A stretch of DNA of 64,000 nucleotides from Allobosea lupini (GTDB taxonomy: Bacteria; Pseudomonadota; Alphaproteobacteria; Rhizobiales; Beijerinckiaceae): contig NZ_FOAN01000001.1 in NCBI RefSeq assembly GCF_900109525.1, forward strand, positions 930,001-994,000. The letters run 5' to 3'. How positions within the stretch are numbered: the first letter of the stretch is position 1; every line of letters begins with the position of its first letter. Made by a program: the position numbers and the translations under genes. Shown here in pieces: positions 35,222 to 44,058 of the stretch. The notes under the pieces were generated by a model. That model was not told the DNA's origin, made no database searches, and worked only from the letters and a program-made list of their open reading frames with translations.

Positions 35222-37579
35222 TTACTTCGCCACGGTGAACTGGACGCGGCGGTTCTTCACCCGCGCCTCCGGATCGCCATGGGCTACCAGCGGACGGTCT
35301 GTGCCGTAGCCCTTGACCTCGAGTTGGGCCGGCCCGATGCCGCGACGGATCAGCTCCTCGCGGACCCGCAGCGCCCGCCGGCTCGACAGATCGAGATTGT
35401 TGAAGCCGCTGCGCTCGCCGTCGAGATTGGCATGGCCCTCGATGGTGACACGCGAGGCCGGGCACTGCTTGAGGATGGCGGCAGCCTCCGTCATCGCCCG
35501 CTCGGTCACCGGATCGAGCGTCACGACCGCCGTGCCTTGGCCGAACATCACGTAGTAGCGCTGGGTCAGCGCATCGAGCTCGTTCTGGCAGTTGCTCGGC
35601 GGATCGATGACGCAGCCGGTCTGGCGCATGCCGATCTCGGCCTTGCCGGAGAAGCTGTCCGGCAAGCCGCTCGCCAGATTGGTCTGCACCTCGTCGCGGA
35701 TCAGCGCGCGGCAGGTCAAACCGCGGACATTGACCTCGCGATCGACTACGCTGGCCGAGCCCAGATCGAGCCGCAGCAGGTCCTGGACCGCGCCGCGCGC
35801 CGCAACCCCGAATCCGGTCGGAGCCGCCGGCAGAATCTCGGTCTCGTCGCTGATGCGACCGCGCAAGGGCGAGGCCTCGATCAGAGCCGCGATGGCGTCC
35901 TTCGCCGCGGCGTCGGGCAGATAGCCGCTGAGATAGCCGCCGGATCTGTCGATCGAGGCGCTGAAGCCATAGCTGCGCAGGGTGAGCGCGGGCCGGCCCG
36001 AGAGCGAGAGCCCGGCCGGCAAGGCCTTGCCTTTCAGAGCGTCGTCCAAGACCTGCCAGCCGGCCTTGTCCGCAGCCGCGCCAGTGAGGCTGAGTGCAGA
36101 ACCCGCCAGCGAGACACTGCCCTGCGCCATCCTGCCGAGGAGTCCGAGGGCGAAGCGGGTCGCCTCGCCATAATCGGGACCGCCGCGCTGACCAGCTTCG
36201 ATCACAGTCCGATCGATGACCTCGCCGCCGGACAACGCCGCGCGCGCCGCCTCCAGTGCAGCCGCCTTGGCCGCAGCGTCGGGCGCGGCACCGGACAGGA
36301 CGATACCGCTTTCGGACTTCTCGGCCCGCCATTGCAGCGGCCGCGGGGCGATAGGCGGCGCTGGCCGCGGCTCGGCGGTTGCAGCGGGACCAGGCGCGGC
36401 AGGGATCGGATTGACCGGAGCCGATGGCTGGCTGGCCGGAGCCGATGGCTGGCTGGCCGGAGCAGGCACGCTCGGTGTTGCCGGCCCGGTCGGCGGCACG
36501 TCGACCGATGGAACCGGCGCAGGCTCGCTCTTAGGCGCCGGCGGCGGAGGTGGCGGGCAAGTGACGCTGGCGAGCGCGACAGAATCGGGACCGTCGCCTT
36601 GCGCGATGTTCAGCTTCAGTGCCTCGCAGGCCTCGTAACCGTCCGGTCCCTGTCCGGAGATGCGATAGGCGGCGCCATCGAGCTCGACCTTGCCGCTGCG
36701 CAGACGAGCGAGATCGGCGACGGCACGCGCCACCCTGCTCGCAAAAGCAGGCGGCTCGCCAGCAGCCTGCAGCATGCGATCGGTCACGGCTCCGGCGGAG
36801 GAGAAAGTGCGGCCGAGCAACGCTCCGATCTCGCGACGCGCCGCATCGGAGGGGTAGTAGCCGGTGACCGTGACGGCGCCGGACGCGGTCTTTTCCGCGC
36901 TCCAGCGATAGGGACTCACCGTCGCCGGGCTGAGCATGCAGTCGACGCGCGTGAAGCCTTTCGGCGACGCGCTGGCAGCGCCCTCGCGCAAGGATTGGAA
37001 GCTCTGCGGCGTCGCAGCCGTGCCTTCGACGCAATAGCGAGTGTCGTCTAGCGCGACCTTGCCGGTGGAGAGCTGGCCGAGGTCGCGCATCAGCTGGGCT
37101 GCGAGCTCGGCGAAACCGACGGGGGCTCCGAACGCGACCTTCTGCTGGTCGTCGACCTTGAACCCCGGGCCCAGCGCCCGCGCCGCCGCCAGCGTCGCCA
37201 TGGCCGTCGCCTCGTCGGGCACGAATCCGGACAACGTCACGAGATTGCCCTGCCGCGTCGCTGACCAGCTATAGGGTTTCTGAGCGATGACCTGAGTCAG
37301 CCCGCCCAGCACGCGCCGGACGCCGAATTCCGATTGAAGCTGGGCCAGCGCCTTGCTCGCGCCATCGGCCGTGACAGCCTCGCCATCCAGATAGACGTCG
37401 CGCCCGCTGACGCGGACCGAGACGCCGCGCGCGCCCGCGGCTGACCCGGCGACCGCGCTCGCCGCAAGCGCCCTCGCCTCGATATCACGGCGGACGGGCT
37501 CGGTGTTCAGCGCATTGGCGGCCGCCCAGACCAAGGACAGCGGAACGAGCCCCCAGAGCCACCCGGCCTGCCGCGCCAT
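35222..37579 (-). CDS. OmpA family protein with four repeated BON-like modules
   Basis: 785 aa envelope protein. A hydrophobic N-terminal segment (WLWGLVPLSLVWAAANAL) acts as an anchor or signal. The middle carries four related modules, each opening with a W/F-x-A strand motif: YSWSATRQG (103), YRWSAEKTA (224), LQWRAEKSE (415) and YGFSASIDR (537). Each ends in a short GKVxL-type strand. A Pro/Ala-rich linker of about 70 residues (341-412) separates modules two and three. The C-terminal OmpA domain (residues about 660-785) has VTIEGHANLDGERSGFNNLDLS...RAL and RPLVAHGDPEARVKNRRVQFTV, the peptidoglycan-binding signature. The ATG at 37579 was chosen over the longer frame from 37648. It may link the envelope to the HhH membrane protein encoded next. 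Confidence 0.82.
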   Translation of the reverse strand: MARQAGWLWGLVPLSLVWAAANALNTEPVRRDIEARALAASAVAGSAAGARGVSVRVSGRDVYLDGEAVTADGASKALAQLQSEFGVRRVLGGLTQVIAQKPYSWSATRQGNLVTLSGFVPDEATAMATLAAARALGPGFKVDDQQKVAFGAPVGFAELAAQLMRDLGQLSTGKVALDDTRYCVEGTAATPQSFQSLREGAASASPKGFTRVDCMLSPATVSPYRWSAEKTASGAVTVTGYYPSDAARREIGALLGRTFSSAGAVTDRMLQAAGEPPAFASRVARAVADLARLRSGKVELDGAAYRISGQGPDGYEACEALKLNIAQGDGPDSVALASVTCPPPPPPAPKSEPAPVPSVDVPPTGPATPSVPAPASQPSAPASQPSAPVNPIPAAPGPAATAEPRPAPPIAPRPLQWRAEKSESGIVLSGAAPDAAAKAAALEAARAALSGGEVIDRTVIEAGQRGGPDYGEATRFALGLLGRMAQGSVSLAGSALSLTGAAADKAGWQVLDDALKGKALPAGLSLSGRPALTLRSYGFSASIDRSGGYLSGYLPDAAAKDAIAALIEASPLRGRISDETEILPAAPTGFGVAARGAVQDLLRLDLGSASVVDREVNVRGLTCRALIRDEVQTNLASGLPDSFSGKAEIGMRQTGCVIDPPSNCQNELDALTQRYYVMFGQGTAVVTLDPVTERAMTEAAAILKQCPASRVTIEGHANLDGERSGFNNLDLSSRRALRVREELIRRGIGPAQLEVKGYGTDRPLVAHGDPEARVKNRRVQFTVAK
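36421..36462. repeat. Two perfect 21-base tandem repeats in the OmpA gene linker
   Basis: The 21-base unit gccgatggctggctggccgg + a occurs twice in direct succession. On the minus strand it encodes the Pro/Ala/Ser/Gln-rich linker PASQPSAPASQPSA. Such units can gain or lose copies, changing linker length without a frameshift. Confidence 0.8.
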
Positions 37580-37740
37580 GCCGAAATCCCCGCCTCGTCC
37601 TCGGGCCGCACGCGTCGAATCCCGACGCTCGCAACCTGTTCCAATCACGCCCTATCGTATCCCTGAGTCAAGCAAGGGACCGCCCCAGCCCTTGTGACGA
37701 TCAGATGGGTTTTTGCGCTGCGAATATCGGCCCAAAACGA

Positions 37741-37770
37741 AAGAAGCCCCGGGTTTCCCCGGGGCCTCCA
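37741..37770 (-). terminator. Rho-independent terminator of the porin gene
   Basis: On the minus strand, GCCCCGGG-GAAA-CCCGGGGC is followed by TTCTTTCG: an eight-base GC stem with a GAAA tetraloop and a T-rich tail. It lies about 30 bases after the porin stop and ends its transcript before the OmpA-family gene. Confidence 0.85.
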
Positions 37771-37790
37771 TTGAACGATCGGATGATCGA

Positions 37791-39185
37791 TCAGAAGTCG
37801 CGCTGGATGCGGAGACGACCAGCCCAGGCGTCGTCGCTCTTGACGCCCGCCAAGCCACCGACGCGAGCGCCGTTGTTGTCGACCTGCAGAACGCGCGAGG
37901 CCAGCTCGGTACGGGTGTAGAGAACCTCGACACCGATATCCAGGCCCGAAACCGGCGACCAGATCAGGTTACCAGCAACGATGAGCTCCTTCGGATCAAG
38001 CGAGCGGACCGGAGCGCCAGCGGCGTAGAGGCCGGCGGCCTGGACGTAGCCGAGCTTGACTTCCGAGTACGAGCCGTAGAGCTCCGAACGCAGCTGCGGG
38101 GTCCAGAAGTGACGCAGACCGGCCACAACCGACCAGCCGGTCGAGGTCTTGGCGCTGCCGAGCACCGAGACGCCAAGATCGCCGATCACGAGCTGGTTGC
38201 CAGCGATCGAGGAGGTCTGGCGGCCCGAGCCGTACTGACCACCCCAGCCGAGGTAGCCGAGAGCGCCGTCGGCGTAAGCGGCCTGCAGGAACAGGTGATC
38301 GCCAGCCGCAAGCATCGGCAGGTTGATCTTCACGCCGCCCTGGATGGCCCAGCCGTACTCGTCCGAGCTGGCCTGGGTAAGAACGCCAGCAGCGGTGAAG
38401 GTCGAAAGGACCTTACGCTGGGTGAACGCACCCGACAGCTGAGCCGAACCCCAGCCCTGATCGACGCGGAGCGAGGCAACGATGTCCGGGAAGTCCTGAC
38501 CGCCGAGGGTCAGACCAGCGCCGGTGAAGCGACCGAAAGCGCCGTTCTCACGCTGGCCGGTGCCGGTGTTGCGATCTTCCAGCGAGACCGTGGCCGAGAA
38601 GCCCGAACCGAAGGTGGCGGTGTAAGCCAACAGGTTGAGGCGCGAGTCAGCCGTGCGGATCGTCGAGAAGCCGAAGTCGTTCGCATAGAAGTCGAAGAAC
38701 GACTGAGCGCGACCGGCGGTGATCGGACCGAACTGGATGAAGGCCAGATCGAGGTTCGAGGCAGTGCCCGGGCCGGCGGCGCCGTTACGAGCCTGACCGG
38801 GGGCGATGATGCCCTGGTTGCCACCGATGGTGCCGGCATAGAAGCCCGAGCTGACCGTCAGCTCGTAGCGGAAGAACGTACGCAGCGTGCCGTAGGCGGT
38901 CGCGGTGCGGGCGTCGACGTTCAGGCGACCGCGCGAGCGGGTGCCGTAAGCGTCCTGGCCGTCGCCGTAGCGGGTGCCGACCGTGTATTCAGCACGGACA
39001 CGACCACCGACGCGCAGGCAGGTGTCGGTGCCCGGGATGTAGAAGAAGCCCGCGCCGTAGGCGGAGCAAACGCGAACGTATTCGACCGGAGCGGCCTTCC
39101 GCGAAGGAAGGTCGGCGGCCTGAGCCCCGGCAACCGCGGCGATGCCGGCGGCGGAACCGAGGAGGAGGCTCTTTACGAGCTTCAT
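37791..39185 (-). CDS. Major outer-membrane porin, Porin_2 family
   Basis: 464 aa trimeric beta-barrel porin of the rhizobial type. The signal peptide MKLVKSLLLGSAAGIAAVAGAQA is followed by DLPSRKAAPVEYVRVCSAYGAGFFYIPGTDTCLRVGG, with the conserved Cys pair of Omp2/RopA-like porins. The remainder alternates in strand-like blocks (FFRYELTVSSGFYAG, NAFGRFTGAGLTL) and ends with Phe, as barrel proteins do. A strong GGAGGTT ribosome-binding site precedes the ATG, and a strong terminator follows the stop. The 5' region of 550 bases contains a candidate CtrA box. Codon use favours GAC/CTC and similar, suggesting high expression. Confidence 0.95.
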   Translation of the reverse strand: MKLVKSLLLGSAAGIAAVAGAQAADLPSRKAAPVEYVRVCSAYGAGFFYIPGTDTCLRVGGRVRAEYTVGTRYGDGQDAYGTRSRGRLNVDARTATAYGTLRTFFRYELTVSSGFYAGTIGGNQGIIAPGQARNGAAGPGTASNLDLAFIQFGPITAGRAQSFFDFYANDFGFSTIRTADSRLNLLAYTATFGSGFSATVSLEDRNTGTGQRENGAFGRFTGAGLTLGGQDFPDIVASLRVDQGWGSAQLSGAFTQRKVLSTFTAAGVLTQASSDEYGWAIQGGVKINLPMLAAGDHLFLQAAYADGALGYLGWGGQYGSGRQTSSIAGNQLVIGDLGVSVLGSAKTSTGWSVVAGLRHFWTPQLRSELYGSYSEVKLGYVQAAGLYAAGAPVRSLDPKELIVAGNLIWSPVSGLDIGVEVLYTRTELASRVLQVDNNGARVGGLAGVKSDDAWAGRLRIQRDF

Positions 39186-39735
39186 TTGATAACCTCCAAA
39201 AGAGTTTCGAGACCCTCGGGCGTCGGCGTGTTCCTATCCGGTGGCCCCAGGAGACCTGTCCGGCGAACCCGCCTATCCCGGTCTTTCGCCCGCGTCCCCG
39301 AACCGTTCGGAGGCGAAGACGAAAAACAGCGACCGGGAACGTCCCGCCGCACAGTCACCATTACGAATGCCCGGCCGCCAATCAACCACGATCACGCCAC
39401 AGTCCCCGCCGAGGACCCGCTTTACCCCCCGGTGTTGCAGCCGGGCCACGCTTTGACCGGCAAACTTAAGAGGGCGTTAACCGAACCGGGCCGTTTGCGA
39501 GCTTCCTGGCCCGCCTGGCGGCGAATCTCATGGGTCATGGCCTGCGCCTGAGTCGCCCGACGGCGCCACGCAGCAGACGAATCTCGCCGTCCTTCCGAAG
39601 CGGGCCAAAGGCGCGAGCTCGGGCCACGGCACCTTTTCATGCCACCATCGTGTTCATGGGTTCCGGGCTCAAGCGCTGCGCGCTGCCCCCGAATGACGGA
39701 GGAGGCTTCGGCGGGCGGCGGAGCGAATGCGGGGC
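39186..39735. other. 550-base non-coding gap upstream of the porin gene
   Basis: No protein-coding gene is supported in this gap between the porin start and the tamB stop. It should hold the porin promoter and a long untranslated leader, and it contains the CtrA-type box at 39466-39481. Short open frames on both strands have no ribosome-binding sites or family likeness. A weak G+C-rich hairpin at 39431-39450 (ggtgttgcagccgggcc) is the only other visible feature. Confidence 0.5.
39466..39481. promoter_or_regulatory. Candidate CtrA binding box TTAA-N7-TTAAC
   Basis: The sequence TTAAGAGGGCGTTAAC fits the full CtrA consensus TTAA-N7-TTAAC of alphaproteobacteria. It is 281 bases upstream of the porin start codon. 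CtrA, the essential cell-cycle response regulator, controls many envelope genes in related species; whether it acts here is inference. Confidence 0.5.
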
Positions 39736-42700
39736 TCAGTATTCCCACTCGGCCCCGACGCCGACAGCAGCGCTGCCGTCGGCATTGGTCTCGGCCTGGA
39801 GCTTCAGGCGCCGGGTCACGTCGATGCCGACCGAGACGCCGCTGTCCTCGGGCTTGGCGCCAGCCTTCACCCCGAGGGTGATGTTGTCGGAGATCGCGCG
39901 GGAGACGCCGACCGTCGGGCCGCCCGGCCCCACCTGCACATCGAGATTGTCGACGCCGAGCGAGCGACGGATGCGTTCGAAGACATCGTCGCCTCCGGCG
40001 CCGGAGAATTGCGCGGCAGTCTGCGCGAGCTGAAGCGCCTGGAAAGGCGAGAGCGAGCCGGAGGCGCGAGCGAAGAGCAGGCGCGACAACACCTCGTCAG
40101 GCGGCAGCTCGGGCGAGGAGGTGAAGGTGAACTCCGGCGCCGAAGCCTCGCCGGAGACAATGATCCGCGCGGTGACATCGGCGGCTCTGGTCTCGGCGAC
40201 GAAGTCGAGCGTGGGCATGACGTCGCCGGAGAAGGTGACGCGGCCCTTGCTGAAGTCGAGGCGCTGGCTGGCGAGGTTGAGCCGTCCGCGCCGGAGATCG
40301 AAGCCGCCGATCAGGGCCGGCGCGCCGGAGGTGCCGCCGACGCGCAGGTCGCCGCCGAGCTCGGCATCGATGCCGCGGCCGCGGATGAAGACGCGCCCCG
40401 GAGCCGAGACGGTGATGTCGAGCACGGCGTCGAAGGCCGGCGCGCGCGCGCCCTTGCGATTCGCCACAGCGCGGGCCTTGCGCTCGGCGGCGAGGCGGGC
40501 CGCTGCCTGGCCCTTGGCATTGACATGGCGGATGCCGTCGACCGGCCGCGAGCTCGACGGCAGGCGATCGGGCACCGCGACCTCGATGGTGACGACATCG
40601 ATGCGTCCGCCGATGCGTGGCCGCTGCGCCAGCGGGCCGGCAAGGTCGAGATTGAGATCGGCGACCGCCCGGACCAGCCCGCTGTCGACGAGCTGGGCGC
40701 GCCGGCCCTCGATGCGGATCGTGCCGGGGAAACCGGCCGCGGGATCGAGCTTGACATTGCCGCGGGCCGAGAGCGTGCCGCCGCCGGGCGTCTGCGCCGC
40801 GAAACGCTCGATGACCAGATCGGGCCCGTTGGCCGCGACGCGCGCCTCGAGCCCGGTCAGCTTCACGCCCTGGAGCGCATCGCTGAAGCTGCCGCCGGAG
40901 AGTGTCGCGCCGCCGGACAAACGCGGTGCGGCGAGTGTGCCGCCGGCACGCAGGTCGAGCGCGAGCTGGCCGGTCAAGCGTCGGCCGTCGGCTGCGAGCT
41001 GGGCGTTGGCGAGCTGAGCGTCGGCTTTTCCCTGTATGGAGAGGTCGAGCGCGCCGTCGCCGCCGAGCGGCGCCCTGCCCTTGGCGGTCAGGCTGACGAA
41101 GCGGCCGGCATTCAGGCTGGCGTCGAGGCTGGTGTGGCGGCCATCGAGCGCGCCCTGCCCCGAAATCTCTATCGGCGGCAAGCCGGCGGAGCGCGTCTGC
41201 GGCGCGACGAGGCGGGCGATGCGGACCCGCCAGGGGCCGGTCGGCGCCTCGGGCGTGCCCTTGATCGTCGCTTCCGCATCGAGCGTGCCGGAGAGATCGA
41301 GCGTCGGCGACGCCAGGCGCGCGGCCGAGAGCGGCACGTTCTGCGCGGCAAAGCGCAGGTCGAGCGCCTTGCCCACCTCGCCGTCGAGGGCGATCCGGCC
41401 GCCGTCGAGCGCGATGGAAAGATCGCGGATGGAAACACCGCCGTCGATCGCGGTGAAGCTCGCCGGCCTGGCCAGCGCGATCCTGCGGCCGTCGCGGGTC
41501 GCGGTGAAACTGGCGAGATCGAAGCGCAGGGGATCGGCGACCGAAAGCCGTCCCTTCGAGGCGAGCGAGAAGCCACGTGCGGTGGCATCGAGTCTGATGT
41601 CGCTGGCGTCGGCGCCGCCCTTCGAGACCAGGCGGATCGCGCTCACCGGCTCGCCGGCGATGACGGCGCGGTCGATCTGGACGGCGCCGTTGATCAAGGG
41701 CTTACGCAGCGCGTCGACAATGGCGATGTCGGCGTCGAGCCGATCGAGCGAAACGCTAGGTGCAACAAGCTTCTGCGCGCTGGCCTTGAGATCCAGATTC
41801 TGGCCGCCGGTCGGGCGCGCCAGCTTCACATCGGCCTCGATCCGGCCGCCCAGCTTGGCGAGCGCCAGAGCCGAGAGATCGTCGAGATTGCGCGCCGCGA
41901 GCTTGAGGTTGCCCTCGGCCAGATTGGAGGCGTCGAGATCGAGCGCTCCGTTCAAGGTGACCGAGCCTATGGCGATATCGAGCTGCGGCAGCGCCCAGCC
42001 ACCCGGATCGCGCTTGGCGAAGCGCAACACACCTGTCGCCGGCCTGCCATCGACCTCGCCGGAGAGCCTGGCATCGCCGGAGAGCGCGCCCTGCAGATCG
42101 CGCAGCGTGGCGTCGAGCGCCAGGCGGGGCACCGGCCGGCCGAGCGCGGTCGCGTTGCTGATGCCGGCTTTCAGCGTCGCATCGAGCTTGTCGAGGGGGC
42201 CGGTCAGCGTCGCATCGAAAGCGCCCTGCCCCGAGAGTTTCGGATCGGCGCGGCGCAGATCGGGAATGGCGATGTTGGCCTTCAGGCTCGAGCCTTGCGC
42301 GCCGAGTGCGCCGTCGGCCGTCGCCGCGACATGGATGCCGGCGATGCGCAGTCCGTTGACGACGAGCCCGCTGCTGGCGGGCACCCGGATCTCGCCACCG
42401 AGGGTAAGCTTGCCGGCGAGCAGCCGGTCGAGCGCCTCCTGGCCGAGCGTCAGCGATTCGGCGCCGCCATCGAGCTTGACCGCATAGAGGCGCTTCTTCG
42501 GCTCGGCATCGACATCGGCGCTGATGGCGGCGGAGCCCTTGAGCGTGCGGCCAGCGAGCATGCTGAGGCGCGACAGGTCCGGCAGGCGCGCCTGCACCTT
42601 GCCGAGGATGCGGGCCGGATCGAGGCGGCCGGCATAGCCGAGCTCCGCCCCGCCGAAGGCAAGCTTCAGCGTCTCGAACTCGCCGCCACCGCCCTCAGAA

Positions 42701-44058
42701 GCCGTGCCGCGCAAGGTGAAGCGCAGGCGATCGCCGATGAAGCGCGCCAGGCCGGGATCGGTCAGCGCGACGCCGGAGGCTTCGCCGTCGGAGACGAGCA
42801 CGGTGCGTGTCGCCGGATCATTCAGCGCGCCGGTCGGCGTCGCGGTGAAGGTGAAATCGAGCTTGCCGAGCTTGCCCATGGGAACGCTCGCGCCCTCCGC
42901 CTGCAGGCTGGCGTTGATGCGCGGCCCGGCGGCCGGCCCGCGGATCGTCGCATCGAAGGCGAGCTTGGCGATCTCGGCGCCGGAGGCGACGGTGCGCCCT
43001 TCGGCATTGGGACGGGCGGCGGCGGTGATCTTGAAGTCGAGGTTCTTGTCGGCGCCATAGAGGCCGTTCACGTCGAGCCGGGCCAGCGCCGAGACCAGAG
43101 CCATCTGGTCGACGGAGACGGCACCGCTATCGGCGAATGCGAGCGTGCCGTCGAGGCGGGTCGAGCCCTCGAAGACCGGCGCGACCGGCGGCGGCATCAG
43201 GCCGGCTATGCGGGAATCGAGCGCGAGCAGGAGCCGGCGTGCCGCCCCCTGGCGGCTGAGATCAGCCGTGCCATTGGCGCCGATGGTCGGGCCGGCAGCA
43301 AAGGCGAGTGTCGCGCGGAAGCGGTCGAGCGGGCCGTCGCCGGTCAGGTCGAGCTTGACCGGCGGGCGGTCCGGCAGGTCGGCAATGGTCGAGATCAGCC
43401 CGCCGGCCGGCTCGTCGAGCTTGACCGCGAGCTGGAGCTGCGTCGATTGCGGCACGAAGCGCAGATTGACATCCAGGCTGCCGCCCATGTCGAGCCGGCG
43501 CCCGGCGAGCCGGAAGTCGAGGCCTTCATTGGGCGGGCCGAGACGGGCCGCCCCGGTCGCCGACAATCTGGCGGGCGCGCCGATCACGGTCGGGCCGAGC
43601 GCGAGCTCGCCGAGATGGAAGGCCTCGACGATCACCTTGAGCGGCAACTCCGGCAGGATCGGCGCGTTGTCGGCCGGCGGGGGGGCGCCCGGTTCCGGCA
43701 CGGGCTTGCGCAGGATCTCGAGCTTGCCGATCTCCAGCCGGTTGACCTCGAGCCGGCGCAGCAGCAGCGCCGAGCGGGTCCAGATCAGCCGGGCGCGATC
43801 GAGCCTGAGCCAGGGGCCGTCGCGGTCGGAGATGACGATGTCGCGGATGGTCGCGTCGGAGGAGAGCGCGCCGTCGACAGCGCCGATCGAGACCTGACTG
43901 CCATCGGTGGAAAGCGCCTTCGAGATCAGATCGGCGAGGACGCCGCGGTCGCCGGCGTTCTGGGCAAAGCCGCCAAGGCCGGTGAAGACGACCAGCGTTG
44001 CGGCGATGAGCAGGGCCCCCAGGCCAGCGAGCAGTCGCGAGATGCGGAGCTTGCCCAT
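39736..44058 (-). CDS. tamB: Translocation and assembly module subunit TamB
   Basis: 1440 aa inner-membrane-anchored periplasmic protein that spans the envelope and helps TamA insert or move outer-membrane proteins and lipids. It opens with a signal-anchor (LAGLGALLIAATLVVFTGLG). It continues with a very long series of beta-rich, Gly/Leu/Asp-rich repeats of the AsmA/TamB type (for example LTLGGEIRVPASSGLVVNGLRI) and ends with the DUF490 C-terminal domain and the barrel-like tail LGVKAGAKPEDSGVSVGIDV...GVGAEWEY. Length and layout are typical. It overlaps the tamA stop by one base (TGATG), indicating translational coupling. Confidence 0.95.
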   Translation of the reverse strand: MGKLRISRLLAGLGALLIAATLVVFTGLGGFAQNAGDRGVLADLISKALSTDGSQVSIGAVDGALSSDATIRDIVISDRDGPWLRLDRARLIWTRSALLLRRLEVNRLEIGKLEILRKPVPEPGAPPPADNAPILPELPLKVIVEAFHLGELALGPTVIGAPARLSATGAARLGPPNEGLDFRLAGRRLDMGGSLDVNLRFVPQSTQLQLAVKLDEPAGGLISTIADLPDRPPVKLDLTGDGPLDRFRATLAFAAGPTIGANGTADLSRQGAARRLLLALDSRIAGLMPPPVAPVFEGSTRLDGTLAFADSGAVSVDQMALVSALARLDVNGLYGADKNLDFKITAAARPNAEGRTVASGAEIAKLAFDATIRGPAAGPRINASLQAEGASVPMGKLGKLDFTFTATPTGALNDPATRTVLVSDGEASGVALTDPGLARFIGDRLRFTLRGTASEGGGGEFETLKLAFGGAELGYAGRLDPARILGKVQARLPDLSRLSMLAGRTLKGSAAISADVDAEPKKRLYAVKLDGGAESLTLGQEALDRLLAGKLTLGGEIRVPASSGLVVNGLRIAGIHVAATADGALGAQGSSLKANIAIPDLRRADPKLSGQGAFDATLTGPLDKLDATLKAGISNATALGRPVPRLALDATLRDLQGALSGDARLSGEVDGRPATGVLRFAKRDPGGWALPQLDIAIGSVTLNGALDLDASNLAEGNLKLAARNLDDLSALALAKLGGRIEADVKLARPTGGQNLDLKASAQKLVAPSVSLDRLDADIAIVDALRKPLINGAVQIDRAVIAGEPVSAIRLVSKGGADASDIRLDATARGFSLASKGRLSVADPLRFDLASFTATRDGRRIALARPASFTAIDGGVSIRDLSIALDGGRIALDGEVGKALDLRFAAQNVPLSAARLASPTLDLSGTLDAEATIKGTPEAPTGPWRVRIARLVAPQTRSAGLPPIEISGQGALDGRHTSLDASLNAGRFVSLTAKGRAPLGGDGALDLSIQGKADAQLANAQLAADGRRLTGQLALDLRAGGTLAAPRLSGGATLSGGSFSDALQGVKLTGLEARVAANGPDLVIERFAAQTPGGGTLSARGNVKLDPAAGFPGTIRIEGRRAQLVDSGLVRAVADLNLDLAGPLAQRPRIGGRIDVVTIEVAVPDRLPSSSRPVDGIRHVNAKGQAAARLAAERKARAVANRKGARAPAFDAVLDITVSAPGRVFIRGRGIDAELGGDLRVGGTSGAPALIGGFDLRRGRLNLASQRLDFSKGRVTFSGDVMPTLDFVAETRAADVTARIIVSGEASAPEFTFTSSPELPPDEVLSRLLFARASGSLSPFQALQLAQTAAQFSGAGGDDVFERIRRSLGVDNLDVQVGPGGPTVGVSRAISDNITLGVKAGAKPEDSGVSVGIDVTRRLKLQAETNADGSAAVGVGAEWEY

